DNA of 64,000 bases from Pseudomonas sp. TTU2014-080ASC (lineage in GTDB: Bacteria > Pseudomonadota > Gammaproteobacteria > Pseudomonadales > Pseudomonadaceae): assembly GCF_001446935.1 (NCBI RefSeq), contig NZ_LKKK01000013.1:124001-188000 (forward strand), read 5' to 3'. Both the position numbers and the translations under genes were made by a program. Every line of letters begins with the position of its first letter. Position 1 is the stretch's first letter. The notes beneath the pieces were generated by a model. It saw only the letters and a program-made list of their open reading frames with translations, was not told the origin of the DNA and did no database searches. Of the stretch, positions 43,607 to 53,104 are shown piece by piece.

Positions 43607-45178
43607 ATGAGTAAGGACTATTGTTTTGCCACTTTAGGCCAGCTGGTCAAGCTGGCCTACGACGCATTTGGGGTTCTACCGCGTAAGGAAGCCTGCGCTG
43701 ACGATTTGGATGAATCGCAGAAAAAAGCGATACAAAAGCAACTGTCCAGATTGGCAAAAGAGGAAGGCGGGCTGCTTTCTAATCTAGGGGAAGCAATCAA
43801 GATCCTCAGCTACACATTAACGGCCTATATACCTAGCCCAGAAATAATGGGAGCTGTAGGGGAAACCTTTAACGATCTGCTTGAGGGTTACAATGGAATC
43901 CTTCGTGAGGAGGGCACCTACCTCAGCAAGTTAGACACGATCAGGCATTTTGTCTCTTTGAGAGCAGTGCCTTTACTTGTGATCTCTATCCAGCGGAGCT
44001 TGCTTGAGAGTCGGCTTCCATACTCAGCCTTAAAAATGCCGAGTGAGATGTTTTGGTACCTGCCTACCTTTAATGAAGACGGTGGCGTGGAGATGCCATT
44101 GGAAAAGGTAATGCGTTGGGCCTACAGGGAGAGCAACCTTTCGCAGACGCAGTTTCATTACCCAGGTAAAAGTTCGCATAGCGAAAATTTCCAGTGCCAG
44201 CAGCGCCTTGATAGCGCCACGAGATGGGCACAAGGTAGAAGCCTTCCTGCGCTTCCTGTGCTGTTTAAAAACTTTAAAGACTCTTTTGCCGCCCAAGCAG
44301 AGCATGGACAGGTGCTGCCTGAGGTTATGCAGATCAGCGTGCTAGTCGCTCTTCTGGTCGCAAGGGTTTCGACTTACCTCTCAAAAAGAATTACAGAGAT
44401 ATATGGCCATCAGTATTTGGCGGATGTTTGCCAGCAGTTAACTGACTACACATTGTGGATCACTGAAGAGGTTAACGAATTCAAGGCCGAGATGGAGCCA
44501 GTAATGCTGCGGCAGGAAACACCCGAATCTGCTGAGTTTGTATGGGGCAATGCTTGTTACAGCTACTGGAATTTTTTTGGCGGCAAATTGGCATCTGTTG
44601 CAGACACTGTGCGTCGTCTTCAAGAGGCAAGGCCTGGGATGCCTTTGCGCCATGAGGTAGTAGCTGCCCTTAAAAGTAAGTACGGTCTTTTTGCGGTGGG
44701 TCTTAATTTAGACCTGCTTGAGCGACAGTCTGCCTTTGTCATTCCTGATGAATTTGCTGGGCTGTTGTATCGAGGTTTTGATCTGAAAAAAGATCCAACA
44801 ACCCAAATGGAACAGATCGATGAGTACGCCTCTGCAGTAGCTGCCCATGGATTTGGTGAGCAGCTATGTTGGATGGAGCCTTGGCTGCGCGGGGTGTGCC
44901 ACTACCGCAGAGAAGAGTTCGAGGCAGCTATGCCCTACCTCGAGCAGGCCTTTGAAAATGCCAAGTACCGAGCCGGTAAAAGCCAATACGACTTGGTGAA
45001 TCAGTATGTCGAGGTTGCTGCAAAAAATGATAATCGGCGAGCCTTTAAGAAGGGCATTGAGTGGGCGCAGTACCTGGACATTAAGATCCGCTGGTTGCGT
45101 GATGATGAGCCCACGGAAGAAAAGCTGGACTACGTCTACTACATGCTAAAAATGGCTCGTTACGACCATCAGATGTAG
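43607..45178 (+). CDS. Unrecognised 523-residue island protein with helical-repeat C-terminus
   Basis: No known family recognised. The first 150 residues are helical. The middle has RLDSATRWAQGRSLPALPVL, which resembles the W-x-G-x-x-x-P recognition stretch of regulators. The last 100 residues (WLRGVCHYRREEFEAAMPYL then EQAFENAKYRAGKSQYDLVN) look like TPR helices. It is mostly cytoplasmic, with no signal peptide. It sits directly before the methyltransferase-helicase-nuclease trio with the same orientation, separated by 153 bp, so it may be a regulator or part of that system. Confidence 0.7.
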   Translation: MSKDYCFATLGQLVKLAYDAFGVLPRKEACADDLDESQKKAIQKQLSRLAKEEGGLLSNLGEAIKILSYTLTAYIPSPEIMGAVGETFNDLLEGYNGILREEGTYLSKLDTIRHFVSLRAVPLLVISIQRSLLESRLPYSALKMPSEMFWYLPTFNEDGGVEMPLEKVMRWAYRESNLSQTQFHYPGKSSHSENFQCQQRLDSATRWAQGRSLPALPVLFKNFKDSFAAQAEHGQVLPEVMQISVLVALLVARVSTYLSKRITEIYGHQYLADVCQQLTDYTLWITEEVNEFKAEMEPVMLRQETPESAEFVWGNACYSYWNFFGGKLASVADTVRRLQEARPGMPLRHEVVAALKSKYGLFAVGLNLDLLERQSAFVIPDEFAGLLYRGFDLKKDPTTQMEQIDEYASAVAAHGFGEQLCWMEPWLRGVCHYRREEFEAAMPYLEQAFENAKYRAGKSQYDLVNQYVEVAAKNDNRRAFKKGIEWAQYLDIKIRWLRDDEPTEEKLDYVYYMLKMARYDHQM

Positions 45179-45331
45179 TGACTGCGACTTCCGGCTCAAA
45201 TCGTGGATGGCTAGAGGACGGTTCTCTACATTGATCTAGGCTTGCTTTATTATCGGGTCACTTTGCATGGATGGCGGGCCTTTGGGCTCGCTTCTTTGCT
45301 GCTTTGGCAGCAGTGACCGGAATAGCCCCAC

Positions 45332-48094
45332 ATGAACGCCGTTGAGATTGAACAAGCCATTACAGACCTTGCCAGCCAGCCTTTTGACTGTGCTGAGTTC
45401 CCTTATGCGTTTCTGCAAGCCTTTGGCAACAAAGAGACAACGCTTAAGCGCTTACGCACGGGGGCTACCAATAAGTCTGACCTTGGCGGTGTACTGCAAA
45501 CCAACAACATCCATCTGGCAGTGTGTGAGCCGGGTCAGGTCAGCGAGACATTAGCAGCCCTCAAGGCCAGTCCTGCGACTGCGCGAGCTAAAGCCAAGTT
45601 TGTGCTGGCGACCGATGGTGAAACCCTAGAAGCGGAAGAGCTCGAAAGTGGGGAAACAGTTGCTTGTGCCTATGAGCAATTTCCTGACCACTTTGGCTTC
45701 TTCTTGCCGTTGGCCGGTATCTCCACCGTTAAGCAGATCCGGGAGAACTCCTTTGATATCCGCGCTACCAGCCGCCTAAATCGGCTCTATGTAGAGCTGC
45801 TCAAGGACAATCCAGACTGGGGAACCGCCGAACGCCGCCATGAGATGAACCATTTTATGGCGCGGCTGATCTTTTGCTTTTTTGCTGAAGACACCGATAT
45901 TTTCAACGGCACCGGCCTATTCACCGACACGCTCGCACAAATGAGTGAGCGTGATGCCAGTAACCTGCACGAGGTGATGGGCGAGATCTTCCGCGCCATG
46001 AACACGCCTATTGCTCAGCGAGCTTCGGCAAATCTGCCGCGCTGGGCGGATGTTTTCCCGTACGTCAACGGTGGTCTGTTTTCCGGCGAGCCGGATGTAC
46101 CGCGCTTTTCCAAAATAGCTCGCAGTTACCTGTTGCATATTGGCGCGCTGGATTGGAAGCAAATCAATCCAGATATCTTTGGCTCAATGATTCAGGCTGT
46201 GGCTGATGATGAAGAACGTGGTGCTTTAGGGATGCACTACACCAGCGTGCCTAACATCCTTAAGGTGCTTAACCCGCTGTTTCTGGATGAGCTGCGCGCC
46301 AAACTTGAGGAGGCAGGCGATAACCCACGTACTTTGCTCAATTTGCGTAAGCGCCTAGCCCGTATTCGTGTATTCGATCCGGCATGCGGCTCAGGTAACT
46401 TCTTGGTTATCGCTTACAAACAGCTGCGTGAGATTGAAAGCACAATTAATGAGCGCCGTGGCGAGCCAGGCCGTAAGAGCGATATACCCCTAACCAATTT
46501 TAGGGGTATCGAACTACGGGACTTTTCAGCGGAAATTGCACGGCTGGCGCTAATCATTGCAGAGTATCAGTGCGATGTCCTCTATCGGGGGCAAAAGGAA
46601 GCACTGCTGGAGTTTCTACCTCTCAGTAGTCAGAACTGGATTACCTGTGCAAATGCATTGCAGGTGGATTGGCTCAGTACCTGTCCACCCTCTGGTACTG
46701 GGGTTAAGTTTGCAGCAGATGACCTCTTTCAGAGTCCACTAACTCAAGCGCAGATTGACTTCGAAAACGAAGGGGGAGAAACGTACATCTGCGGTAACCC
46801 GCCTTATCTAGGAAGTACTTGGCAAAGTGATGAGCAAAAGGATGATCTCAGGAAGCTCTTTGATCATCGATTAAAGAACTGGAAATCCTTGGATTATGTT
46901 GCTGGTTGGTTCCTCAAAGCGGCTGACTATTGTCGTAATGCCAATGCAGCAGCTGCGTTTGTATCAACCAATTCCATTTGTCAGGGGCAGCAAGTACCGA
47001 TTTTGTGGCCGGAAGTTTTCTCCACCGGTTGTCAAATTTGTTTTGCTCATACCAGCTTCAAATGGACCAACCTAGCTTCTAATAACGCAGGGGTAATGGT
47101 TGTCATCATTGGAATTACGACCACTCCTAGCGCTGTGCGCCGCCTATTCTCGATTGGTGATATCGGGCAGCTAAACGAGCGGCAATGTGAGCACATCAAT
47201 GCTTATTTGGTAGCCGGTCCTGGTGTAATAGTGAATAAGTCTTCACTTCCGTTGAGTGGCCAGGCTGAAATGAGTTTCGGCAACAAGCCAGTCGATGGTG
47301 GCCATTTATTACTTTCTCGTGATGAGGTTTCGAGTCTAGGTTTGACAACTGAGGAGCATGGGCGGTTTATTCGACGAATATACGGTTCAGCTGAGTTTAT
47401 TAGAGGGCTAGCACGCTACTGCCTTTGGATTGAAGATGCGCATTTACCTGAGGCTCAGAAAATCTTATCAATCAGACAGCGAATTGAAGGCGTGCGAGCG
47501 ATGCGGCAAGAAAGCCGCGACAAAGGTGCCAATGAAATGGCTAATAGGGCTCATCAGTTTCGAGAAATGTACTTTGGTAGATTTCATACCATCGCCATGC
47601 CTCGCACATCTTCTGAAGCTCGGCCATTCCTTCCTGCTGGGATTCTCGACGGGAATGAACGCGTCACTAGTGAGGCTTTTGCCCTTTATGACGCGCCGCT
47701 CTGGAATTTAGCGCTAGTTATGTCACGTTCACACTTGGTTTGGATAGCCACGATTTGTGGAAAGATGAAGACCGATTTTCGCTATTCCAACACCCTGGGG
47801 TGGAATACTTTTCCAGTCCCTACTCTAACCGAAAAGAACAAAGCTGATCTTACGCGTTGTGCTGAAGATATTCTTCTTGCCCGCGAAGCGCACTTCCCTG
47901 CCACCATTGCTGAACTCTACGACCCAGAGAAAATGCCGGCCAACCTTCGTGCCGCCCATGAGCGTAATGACGAAGTGCTTGAGCGCATCTACATTGGTCG
48001 CCGTTTTAAAAACGACACAGAGCGCCTCGAAAAACTCTTTGAGCTGTACACCGAGATGACGGCTAAACAGAAGTCAGCCAAGGGCAAACGGTAA
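45332..48094 (+). CDS. Class I SAM-dependent DNA methyltransferase, MmeI/type IIG-like, no visible nuclease
   Basis: 920 residues. The methyltransferase core has motif I RVFDPACGSGNFLVIAYKQL (near residue 346) and the adenine-type motif IV CGNPPYLGS (near 486), so it should make N6-methyladenine. A target-recognition region follows (about 600-830). The N-terminal 200 residues (KFVLATDGETLEAEELESGE, FFLPLAGISTVKQIRENSFD) belong to a type common in such enzymes, but I do not see the D-ExK nuclease of MmeI. It begins a block with a helicase and a GIY-YIG nuclease, so cleavage may come from the partner. Confidence 0.85.
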   Translation: MNAVEIEQAITDLASQPFDCAEFPYAFLQAFGNKETTLKRLRTGATNKSDLGGVLQTNNIHLAVCEPGQVSETLAALKASPATARAKAKFVLATDGETLEAEELESGETVACAYEQFPDHFGFFLPLAGISTVKQIRENSFDIRATSRLNRLYVELLKDNPDWGTAERRHEMNHFMARLIFCFFAEDTDIFNGTGLFTDTLAQMSERDASNLHEVMGEIFRAMNTPIAQRASANLPRWADVFPYVNGGLFSGEPDVPRFSKIARSYLLHIGALDWKQINPDIFGSMIQAVADDEERGALGMHYTSVPNILKVLNPLFLDELRAKLEEAGDNPRTLLNLRKRLARIRVFDPACGSGNFLVIAYKQLREIESTINERRGEPGRKSDIPLTNFRGIELRDFSAEIARLALIIAEYQCDVLYRGQKEALLEFLPLSSQNWITCANALQVDWLSTCPPSGTGVKFAADDLFQSPLTQAQIDFENEGGETYICGNPPYLGSTWQSDEQKDDLRKLFDHRLKNWKSLDYVAGWFLKAADYCRNANAAAAFVSTNSICQGQQVPILWPEVFSTGCQICFAHTSFKWTNLASNNAGVMVVIIGITTTPSAVRRLFSIGDIGQLNERQCEHINAYLVAGPGVIVNKSSLPLSGQAEMSFGNKPVDGGHLLLSRDEVSSLGLTTEEHGRFIRRIYGSAEFIRGLARYCLWIEDAHLPEAQKILSIRQRIEGVRAMRQESRDKGANEMANRAHQFREMYFGRFHTIAMPRTSSEARPFLPAGILDGNERVTSEAFALYDAPLWNLALVMSRSHLVWIATICGKMKTDFRYSNTLGWNTFPVPTLTEKNKADLTRCAEDILLAREAHFPATIAELYDPEKMPANLRAAHERNDEVLERIYIGRRFKNDTERLEKLFELYTEMTAKQKSAKGKR

Positions 48095-48162
48095 ATCCAC
48101 CAAAATTCAGTTGCTCGAAAATCAAATTACATGGGCATGAAGCCCTAAACGGATGCTTAGTC

Positions 48163-50232
48163 ATGGTTAAAACTGTTCCCTCTGTTTCCGTCTCTTATGC
48201 TCAGAACGGCCGCTCAAGCAAGGCTAATGAGCTGGGCATGCGCCCGATGCAGGAGCGTGCCTATGAGCGTCGTGGTGAGCAGTACCTGCTGATTAAGTCG
48301 CCACCTGCTTCGGGTAAAAGTCGGGCCTTGATGTTTATTGCTTTAGACAAGCTGGCGCATCAAAACATCAAGCAGGCGCTTATTGTTGTGCCTGAAAAGT
48401 CTATTGGTTCGAGCTTTCATGATGAGCCATTGAGCCGCTATGGGTTTTGGGCTGACTGGCATGTGGAGCCGCGTTGGAATCTATGTGATGCCCCCGGCAC
48501 TGATGATGGTGGCAAGGTCAATGCGGTAGGTGCGTTTTTGTCGAGCACAGATCAAGTCCTAGTCTGCACCCATGCGACGTTCCGTTTTGCCGTAGAAAAG
48601 TTTGGTATTGAGGCCTTCGATGATCGTTTGATCGCTGTGGATGAATTTCACCATGTCTCTGCCAACCCTGAGAACCGGTTGGGGGCGCAGCTTGGGCAGT
48701 TGATTGCTCGCGACAAGGTGCACATTGTCGCGATGACCGGCTCCTACTTCCGTGGTGATGCTGAGGCGGTGTTGTCCCCTGCGGATGAGGCCCGCTTCGA
48801 TACGGTGACTTATACCTACTACGAACAGCTCAATGGCTATGAGCATCTTAAGAACCTAGATATCGGTTACTACTTCTATTCGGGGGCCTATGCCGATGAT
48901 CTGCTTAAGGTGCTTGATCCAAACGAAAAAACCATCCTCCATATTCCCAACGTAAATTCCCGTGAGAGCACCAAGGATAAGATCCGTGAGGTGGAGCACA
49001 TCATTGAGGCGCTGGGTGAGTGGCAGGGGGCTGATCCGGTAACGGGTTTCCAACTGGTGAAGATCGCTAATGGGCGTGTGCTGCGTATTGCTGATCTAGT
49101 CGATGACGACCCTGTTAAACGCGACAAAGTCTCGGCAGCATTGAAAGACCCAACGCAAAAAAATAACCGTGATCATGTCGATATCATCATCGCCTTAGGC
49201 ATGGCCAAAGAAGGGTTCGACTGGATTTGGTGTGAGCACGCTCTGACAGTGGGCTACCGCTCCAGTTTGACCGAGATTGTTCAGATCATCGGGCGGGCCA
49301 CACGTGATGCGCCTGGCAAGGTGCGGGCACGTTTTACCAATCTGATCGCCGAGCCTGATGCCAGTGAGAAGGTGGTGGCCGAGGCCGTGAACGATACGCT
49401 CAAAGCGATTGCTGCCAGCCTACTGATGGAGCAGGTTTTGGCCCCGCGTTTTGAGTTCAAGCCGAAGACTCCTACCTCTGGGCCGCAGGAGGGCTTTGAC
49501 TACGGCGATGCGGGCTATCAGCCTGACAAGTGCAACGTGGGTTTCAACCATGAAACCGGGCAGCTGCAGATCGAGATCAAAGGTCTGGCCGAACCCAAGA
49601 GCCCTGAGGCCAGCCGTATCTGTCAGGAAGACCTGAACGAGGTGATTGCCAGCTTCGTTCAGGACAAGACCAACATCGAGCGCGGCCTGTTCGATGAGGA
49701 ACTGGTTCCCGAAGAGCTGACCCAGCTGCGCATGGGTAAGATCATCCGCGACAAGTACCCCGAACTGGATGCCGAGGATCAGGAGGCCGTTCGCCAGCAC
49801 GCCATTGCGGCACTGAACTTGACTCAGCAAGCCAAGCAACTGGTGTTGGGTGATGACCTGCAAGGCACCGTCACTGGGGCAAACAGCGCCCCGAGCACTG
49901 CCCTGATTGATGGCGTGCGTAAGTTCGCGATGGATGTGCGTGAGCTGGATATCGACCTGATCGACCGGATCAACCCGTTTAGCGAAGCCTACGCCATTCT
50001 CGCAAAGACCATGAGCGAGGAAAGCCTCAAGCAGGTCGCTGCGGTGATCGGTGCTAAGCGCACCCGCCTGACGCCAGAGGAAGCCAAAGACTTAGCCATC
50101 CGTGCCGTGAAGTTCAAGAAAGATCATGGTGGCCGGGCTCCTTCACTTACTGCTCAAGACCCTTGGGAGCGGAGCATGGCGGAGGGCGCTGCTGCCTTTA
50201 TGCGTTTTAAGAAAGAGGGCCGTTATGGCTAA
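48163..50232 (+). CDS. DEAD/DEAH-type superfamily 2 helicase of the methyltransferase system
   Basis: 689 residues. Walker A in IKSPPASGKSRALMFIAL (near residue 48), DEFH box in LIAVDEFHHVSANPE (near 160), motif III HIVAMTGSYFRGD, and motif VI IVQIIGRATRDAPGK (near 377). The C-terminal 250 residues are unlike standard helicases and may contact DNA or partners. It lies 68 bp after the methyltransferase and overlaps the GIY-YIG gene by 8 bp, which argues for one functional unit that moves along DNA before cutting, in the style of type I or III restriction enzymes. Confidence 0.85.
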   Translation: MVKTVPSVSVSYAQNGRSSKANELGMRPMQERAYERRGEQYLLIKSPPASGKSRALMFIALDKLAHQNIKQALIVVPEKSIGSSFHDEPLSRYGFWADWHVEPRWNLCDAPGTDDGGKVNAVGAFLSSTDQVLVCTHATFRFAVEKFGIEAFDDRLIAVDEFHHVSANPENRLGAQLGQLIARDKVHIVAMTGSYFRGDAEAVLSPADEARFDTVTYTYYEQLNGYEHLKNLDIGYYFYSGAYADDLLKVLDPNEKTILHIPNVNSRESTKDKIREVEHIIEALGEWQGADPVTGFQLVKIANGRVLRIADLVDDDPVKRDKVSAALKDPTQKNNRDHVDIIIALGMAKEGFDWIWCEHALTVGYRSSLTEIVQIIGRATRDAPGKVRARFTNLIAEPDASEKVVAEAVNDTLKAIAASLLMEQVLAPRFEFKPKTPTSGPQEGFDYGDAGYQPDKCNVGFNHETGQLQIEIKGLAEPKSPEASRICQEDLNEVIASFVQDKTNIERGLFDEELVPEELTQLRMGKIIRDKYPELDAEDQEAVRQHAIAALNLTQQAKQLVLGDDLQGTVTGANSAPSTALIDGVRKFAMDVRELDIDLIDRINPFSEAYAILAKTMSEESLKQVAAVIGAKRTRLTPEEAKDLAIRAVKFKKDHGGRAPSLTAQDPWERSMAEGAAAFMRFKKEGRYG

Positions 50233-51409
50233 CGAATTTGATCTTGATGAGCTGGAAGCGGAGCTTTCCGATTTCGCCACGTCAGACAAAAAGACAGGTC
50301 GCACTCCTCGCGAGGAGCGCATCATTGCCGGCTTCGAAGATATTCAGCGCTTTGTTGAGGAGCACGGCCATGCGCCGTGCCATGGCGATGATAAAGACAT
50401 CTTCGAGCGCCTGTATGCCGTACGCTTGGATCGTCTGCGCGAGCAGGAAGAATGCCGCACCCTGCTCATGCCTCTCGACCATCAGGGCCTACTGAATGCG
50501 TTTGAGGTGCGGGAGCCACAAGGCGACTACACCATGACGGACGACGAACTGTTGGCGGAACTGGCCGACGACGACGAGGGGGCGGATATTCAGAACCTAC
50601 GTCATGTTCGCAGCAATGCCGAAAAACGTGAGGCCGAGGAGATTGCACAACGCGAGCGTTGCGAGGACTTTGAGCGGTTCCAGCCGCTGTTTGAGCAAGT
50701 GCAGCGCGAGCTGCAGTCGGGCGTTCGAGTTACCCGCACCTTCATCCGGGATGCGAGCATTGAGGAAGGCCAGTTCTTCATTCTCGGTGGGCAGACGGTT
50801 TATGTCGCCGAGGTCGGTGAGACCATTAAGGCACCGAATGGTGAAAGCGATGCCCGGCTGAGGGTGATTTACTCCAACGGCACCGAGAGCAATCTACTGC
50901 GAAGATCCTTGCAGCGTGCGCTCTACAAGGACGATGCCGGCCGTCGTATTACCGATGCGGATGCCGGCCCGTTGTTTGGCGAAACACTGGAGCCCGACGA
51001 CATCGAGAGTGGCACCATTTACGTCCTGCGCAGCCACTCAACGCATCCCTTCGTGGCCGAGCATCGCGAGCTGATCCACAAGATCGGCGTCACCGGTGGC
51101 AAGGTGGAAACGCGTATCGCTGGGGCTAACAAGGACGCCACCTACCTGCTGGCGGATGTTGAGGTGGTCGCCACCTACAAGCTGCACAATATCAATCGTA
51201 CGCGGATGGAAAACTTGTTCCACCGCTTGTTCAGCCCTGCCCAGATTGAGCTGACGATCCCTGATCGCTTCGGTAATCCGGTCAAACCCCGGGAGTGGTT
51301 TTTGGTACCGCTGCACGTTATCAACGAGGCTGTGGAGCGTATTCGCGACGGTTCAATCGCTGGCGTTATTTACGATCCCAAGTCGGCAACGTTGCGAAGT
51401 GCCGGCTGA
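50225..51409 (+). CDS. GIY-YIG (T5orf172-type) nuclease family protein
   Basis: About 394 residues from the ATG at 50225, which follows AAAGAGGG and overlaps the helicase stop by 8 bp. The C-terminal part is a T5orf172/GIY-YIG domain: GTIYVLRSHSTHP (near residue 263), KIGVTGGKVETRIAGANKDA, the Glu in RTRMENLFHRLF, and PREWFLVPL. The first 130 residues are acidic and helical (LDELEAELSDFATSDKKTGR); the middle may be a small beta domain. It is likely the cutting subunit of the methyltransferase-helicase system. Confidence 0.85.
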   Translation: MANEFDLDELEAELSDFATSDKKTGRTPREERIIAGFEDIQRFVEEHGHAPCHGDDKDIFERLYAVRLDRLREQEECRTLLMPLDHQGLLNAFEVREPQGDYTMTDDELLAELADDDEGADIQNLRHVRSNAEKREAEEIAQRERCEDFERFQPLFEQVQRELQSGVRVTRTFIRDASIEEGQFFILGGQTVYVAEVGETIKAPNGESDARLRVIYSNGTESNLLRRSLQRALYKDDAGRRITDADAGPLFGETLEPDDIESGTIYVLRSHSTHPFVAEHRELIHKIGVTGGKVETRIAGANKDATYLLADVEVVATYKLHNINRTRMENLFHRLFSPAQIELTIPDRFGNPVKPREWFLVPLHVINEAVERIRDGSIAGVIYDPKSATLRSAG

Positions 51410-51535
51410 GCCGAACATTTGTCCCGTGAACATTCGTTCCTTGCTAGCATGCTGGAAGTAACGACGTTGCCTCTCGGCTGGTTGTGGGGATCAGATTTGG
51501 TAGAGTCTCTCCTTCTCACAGAAGGAGTGCTTTAG

Positions 51536-51850
51536 ATGGGATTTTTTATCGAGTGCCGCCGTGGGGCTGAGATTATGCATGCTGGGCAAACCAGTACGAT
51601 CAGCGCCGGTCAGATCAAGCAAGTCGTGGATGAGACGACGCAGGTATCAGCACTAGCTTTTAAAGGTGACGATGAAGCTCGTCGAGCTACATTCGTTGCG
51701 ACTACATCTCAAGGGAAATTCACTTGGCATGTACTTTTCAGTATCGGTGATGGTGATGCCTATGTAGATGATGTTGTGCTGGTCAGTGCGCCCTCAGGCG
51801 CAGTTGTTCAGTCGAACCCTGAGTTTAAGATCCGGAACTCAGATAGCTGA
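51536..51850 (+). CDS. Hypothetical protein, 104 residues
   Basis: Not recognised. The ATG follows a strong ribosome site (GAAGGAG). The protein looks like a small beta-rich domain (FIECRRGAEIMHAGQTSTIS, TFVATTSQGKFTWHVLFSIG). It stands alone after the restriction-like trio with its own upstream region and a strong bidirectional terminator downstream. Confidence 0.65.
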   Translation: MGFFIECRRGAEIMHAGQTSTISAGQIKQVVDETTQVSALAFKGDDEARRATFVATTSQGKFTWHVLFSIGDGDAYVDDVVLVSAPSGAVVQSNPEFKIRNSDS

Positions 51851-51903
51851 TACATCAGGCATTGGCTGATAACCAAGGCCCATCATCGGGACAAAAAATA
51901 AGT

Positions 51904-51933
51904 CATGCCTCGTACCCGGAGGTACGAGGCATG
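51904..51933. terminator. Strong bidirectional terminator
   Basis: Perfect 13-bp stem CATGCCTCGTACC / GGTACGAGGCATG with a 4-base loop, followed by TGTTTGC on the plus strand. It lies between convergent genes. Confidence 0.85.
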
Positions 51934-51951
51934 TGTTTGCACAAAAGTCAG

Positions 51952-52560
51952 TCACTGGATCGGCAGGCCGCACTCTTCAAGGATCTGACGGATCATGTAG
52001 TAATCCTCCAGCGGTGCGCCTGTTTTGCTCTCAATAGCATTGACGGCGTCGTCGTGGCAGGCGTCGGTGCCGTATTTGGCGATGTTTACCAAAGGCTCGT
52101 AAGGTGCGTCGCCTCTGTCCGGTCCCACATCTCCACGGTATGCAGTGGTGTGACCATTGCTGTCATAGCCCAGATACCAACCCGATTCGATGATGAAGTA
52201 ACCGTTGGCTCCTTTACCTACCATAGTGCCCTTCGGAAACCCAGGCTGATTCGAGATCGTGGCGCAGCCGTATTGGTCACAGAGTACGTTCAACGAACCG
52301 GGTACTTCCTCCAGCGTCTTGGTGCCGGTCTGGGTGTCGATGAAGGGCAGGCGCTTGATCCGTGGCGTACGGTCGCCTGCAGGGCGGCAGTCGTAACTAC
52401 CGATGCTTCTGTGTTTCGTGGTTGAGCAGCTAAAGACGTTCTCGCCAACAACGTAGTCCACCTCACGCTGCTGGGCCGTGGCGATGTTGCTCGCTGTGAC
52501 GGCAGTGATCAGCGTGGCAGCAAAGCCGAAAATCAGTTTGGGGTTTGTGGTCAGGTTCAT
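51952..52560 (-). CDS. Secreted hypothetical protein with several cysteines
   Basis: 202 residues with a signal peptide (LIFGFAATLITAVTASNIATA). The mature part has eight or so Cys (VFSCSTTKH, SYDCRPAGD, VLCDQYGCAT, DACHDDA, EECGLPIQ), suggesting disulfide bonds in the periplasm. No family recognised. The start follows AAGGGAG. It lies 51 bp downstream of a small membrane-protein gene in the same direction. Confidence 0.7.
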   Translation of the reverse strand: MNLTTNPKLIFGFAATLITAVTASNIATAQQREVDYVVGENVFSCSTTKHRSIGSYDCRPAGDRTPRIKRLPFIDTQTGTKTLEEVPGSLNVLCDQYGCATISNQPGFPKGTMVGKGANGYFIIESGWYLGYDSNGHTTAYRGDVGPDRGDAPYEPLVNIAKYGTDACHDDAVNAIESKTGAPLEDYYMIRQILEECGLPIQ

Positions 52561-52611
52561 GATCGAACTCCCTTCGTATGGTGAGCGGCTGGCCGCTCGG
52601 TATGGGTTGGG

Positions 52612-52956
52612 TTACTTCTTCTTTTTCTTGTAGCGAACGACGATCCGGTTATGCACCGGGTACTTCTCGATCTCGTAGTCGGGGTTGAAGGTCAGCAGGT
52701 TGTGCACGGCAATACTGGTCGCCGATAGCAATCCGAATGCCCCCGTGACTCCTCCAGCAAAACTGCCGGCTGCCAAGCCAACGCGGCCGACGGTGTAAAT
52801 GCGGCAGGTCAGTCCGGTGACCTCGATCTTGCTTTCGACCAGTCGAACGGCTTCGATCAACTTGCCGCTGAGGCCTACAACCTCAAACGACTCTTTGCGG
52901 CTGATGAGTTGAGGCAACTTGGCGGTGGCCAAGTCGTCGAATGTCAGTTGTGTCAT
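52612..52956 (-). CDS. Hypothetical membrane protein, 114 residues
   Basis: The N-terminal 45 residues are soluble. One or two Gly-rich hydrophobic segments follow (VGRVGLAAGSFAGGVTGAFG then LLSATSIAVHNLL), and the protein ends in a basic tail VVRYKKKKK. Unknown function. It is probably co-transcribed with the secreted protein downstream and divergent from an XRE-type repressor that may control it. Confidence 0.65.
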   Translation of the reverse strand: MTQLTFDDLATAKLPQLISRKESFEVVGLSGKLIEAVRLVESKIEVTGLTCRIYTVGRVGLAAGSFAGGVTGAFGLLSATSIAVHNLLTFNPDYEIEKYPVHNRIVVRYKKKKK

Positions 52957-53104
52957 GGTGAAGGTCTCGCTTGTTGCGCAATGAAGGGGTTTGCAGTGTC
53001 GACTTAGATGGATGGTTGTCGACTCTATGGGTTGGATAACAACCTTTGAGGCCCTTCATGTCAAGAGGATGGCATTCGACCATTCAGGTTGACCTGGAGG
53101 GTGT

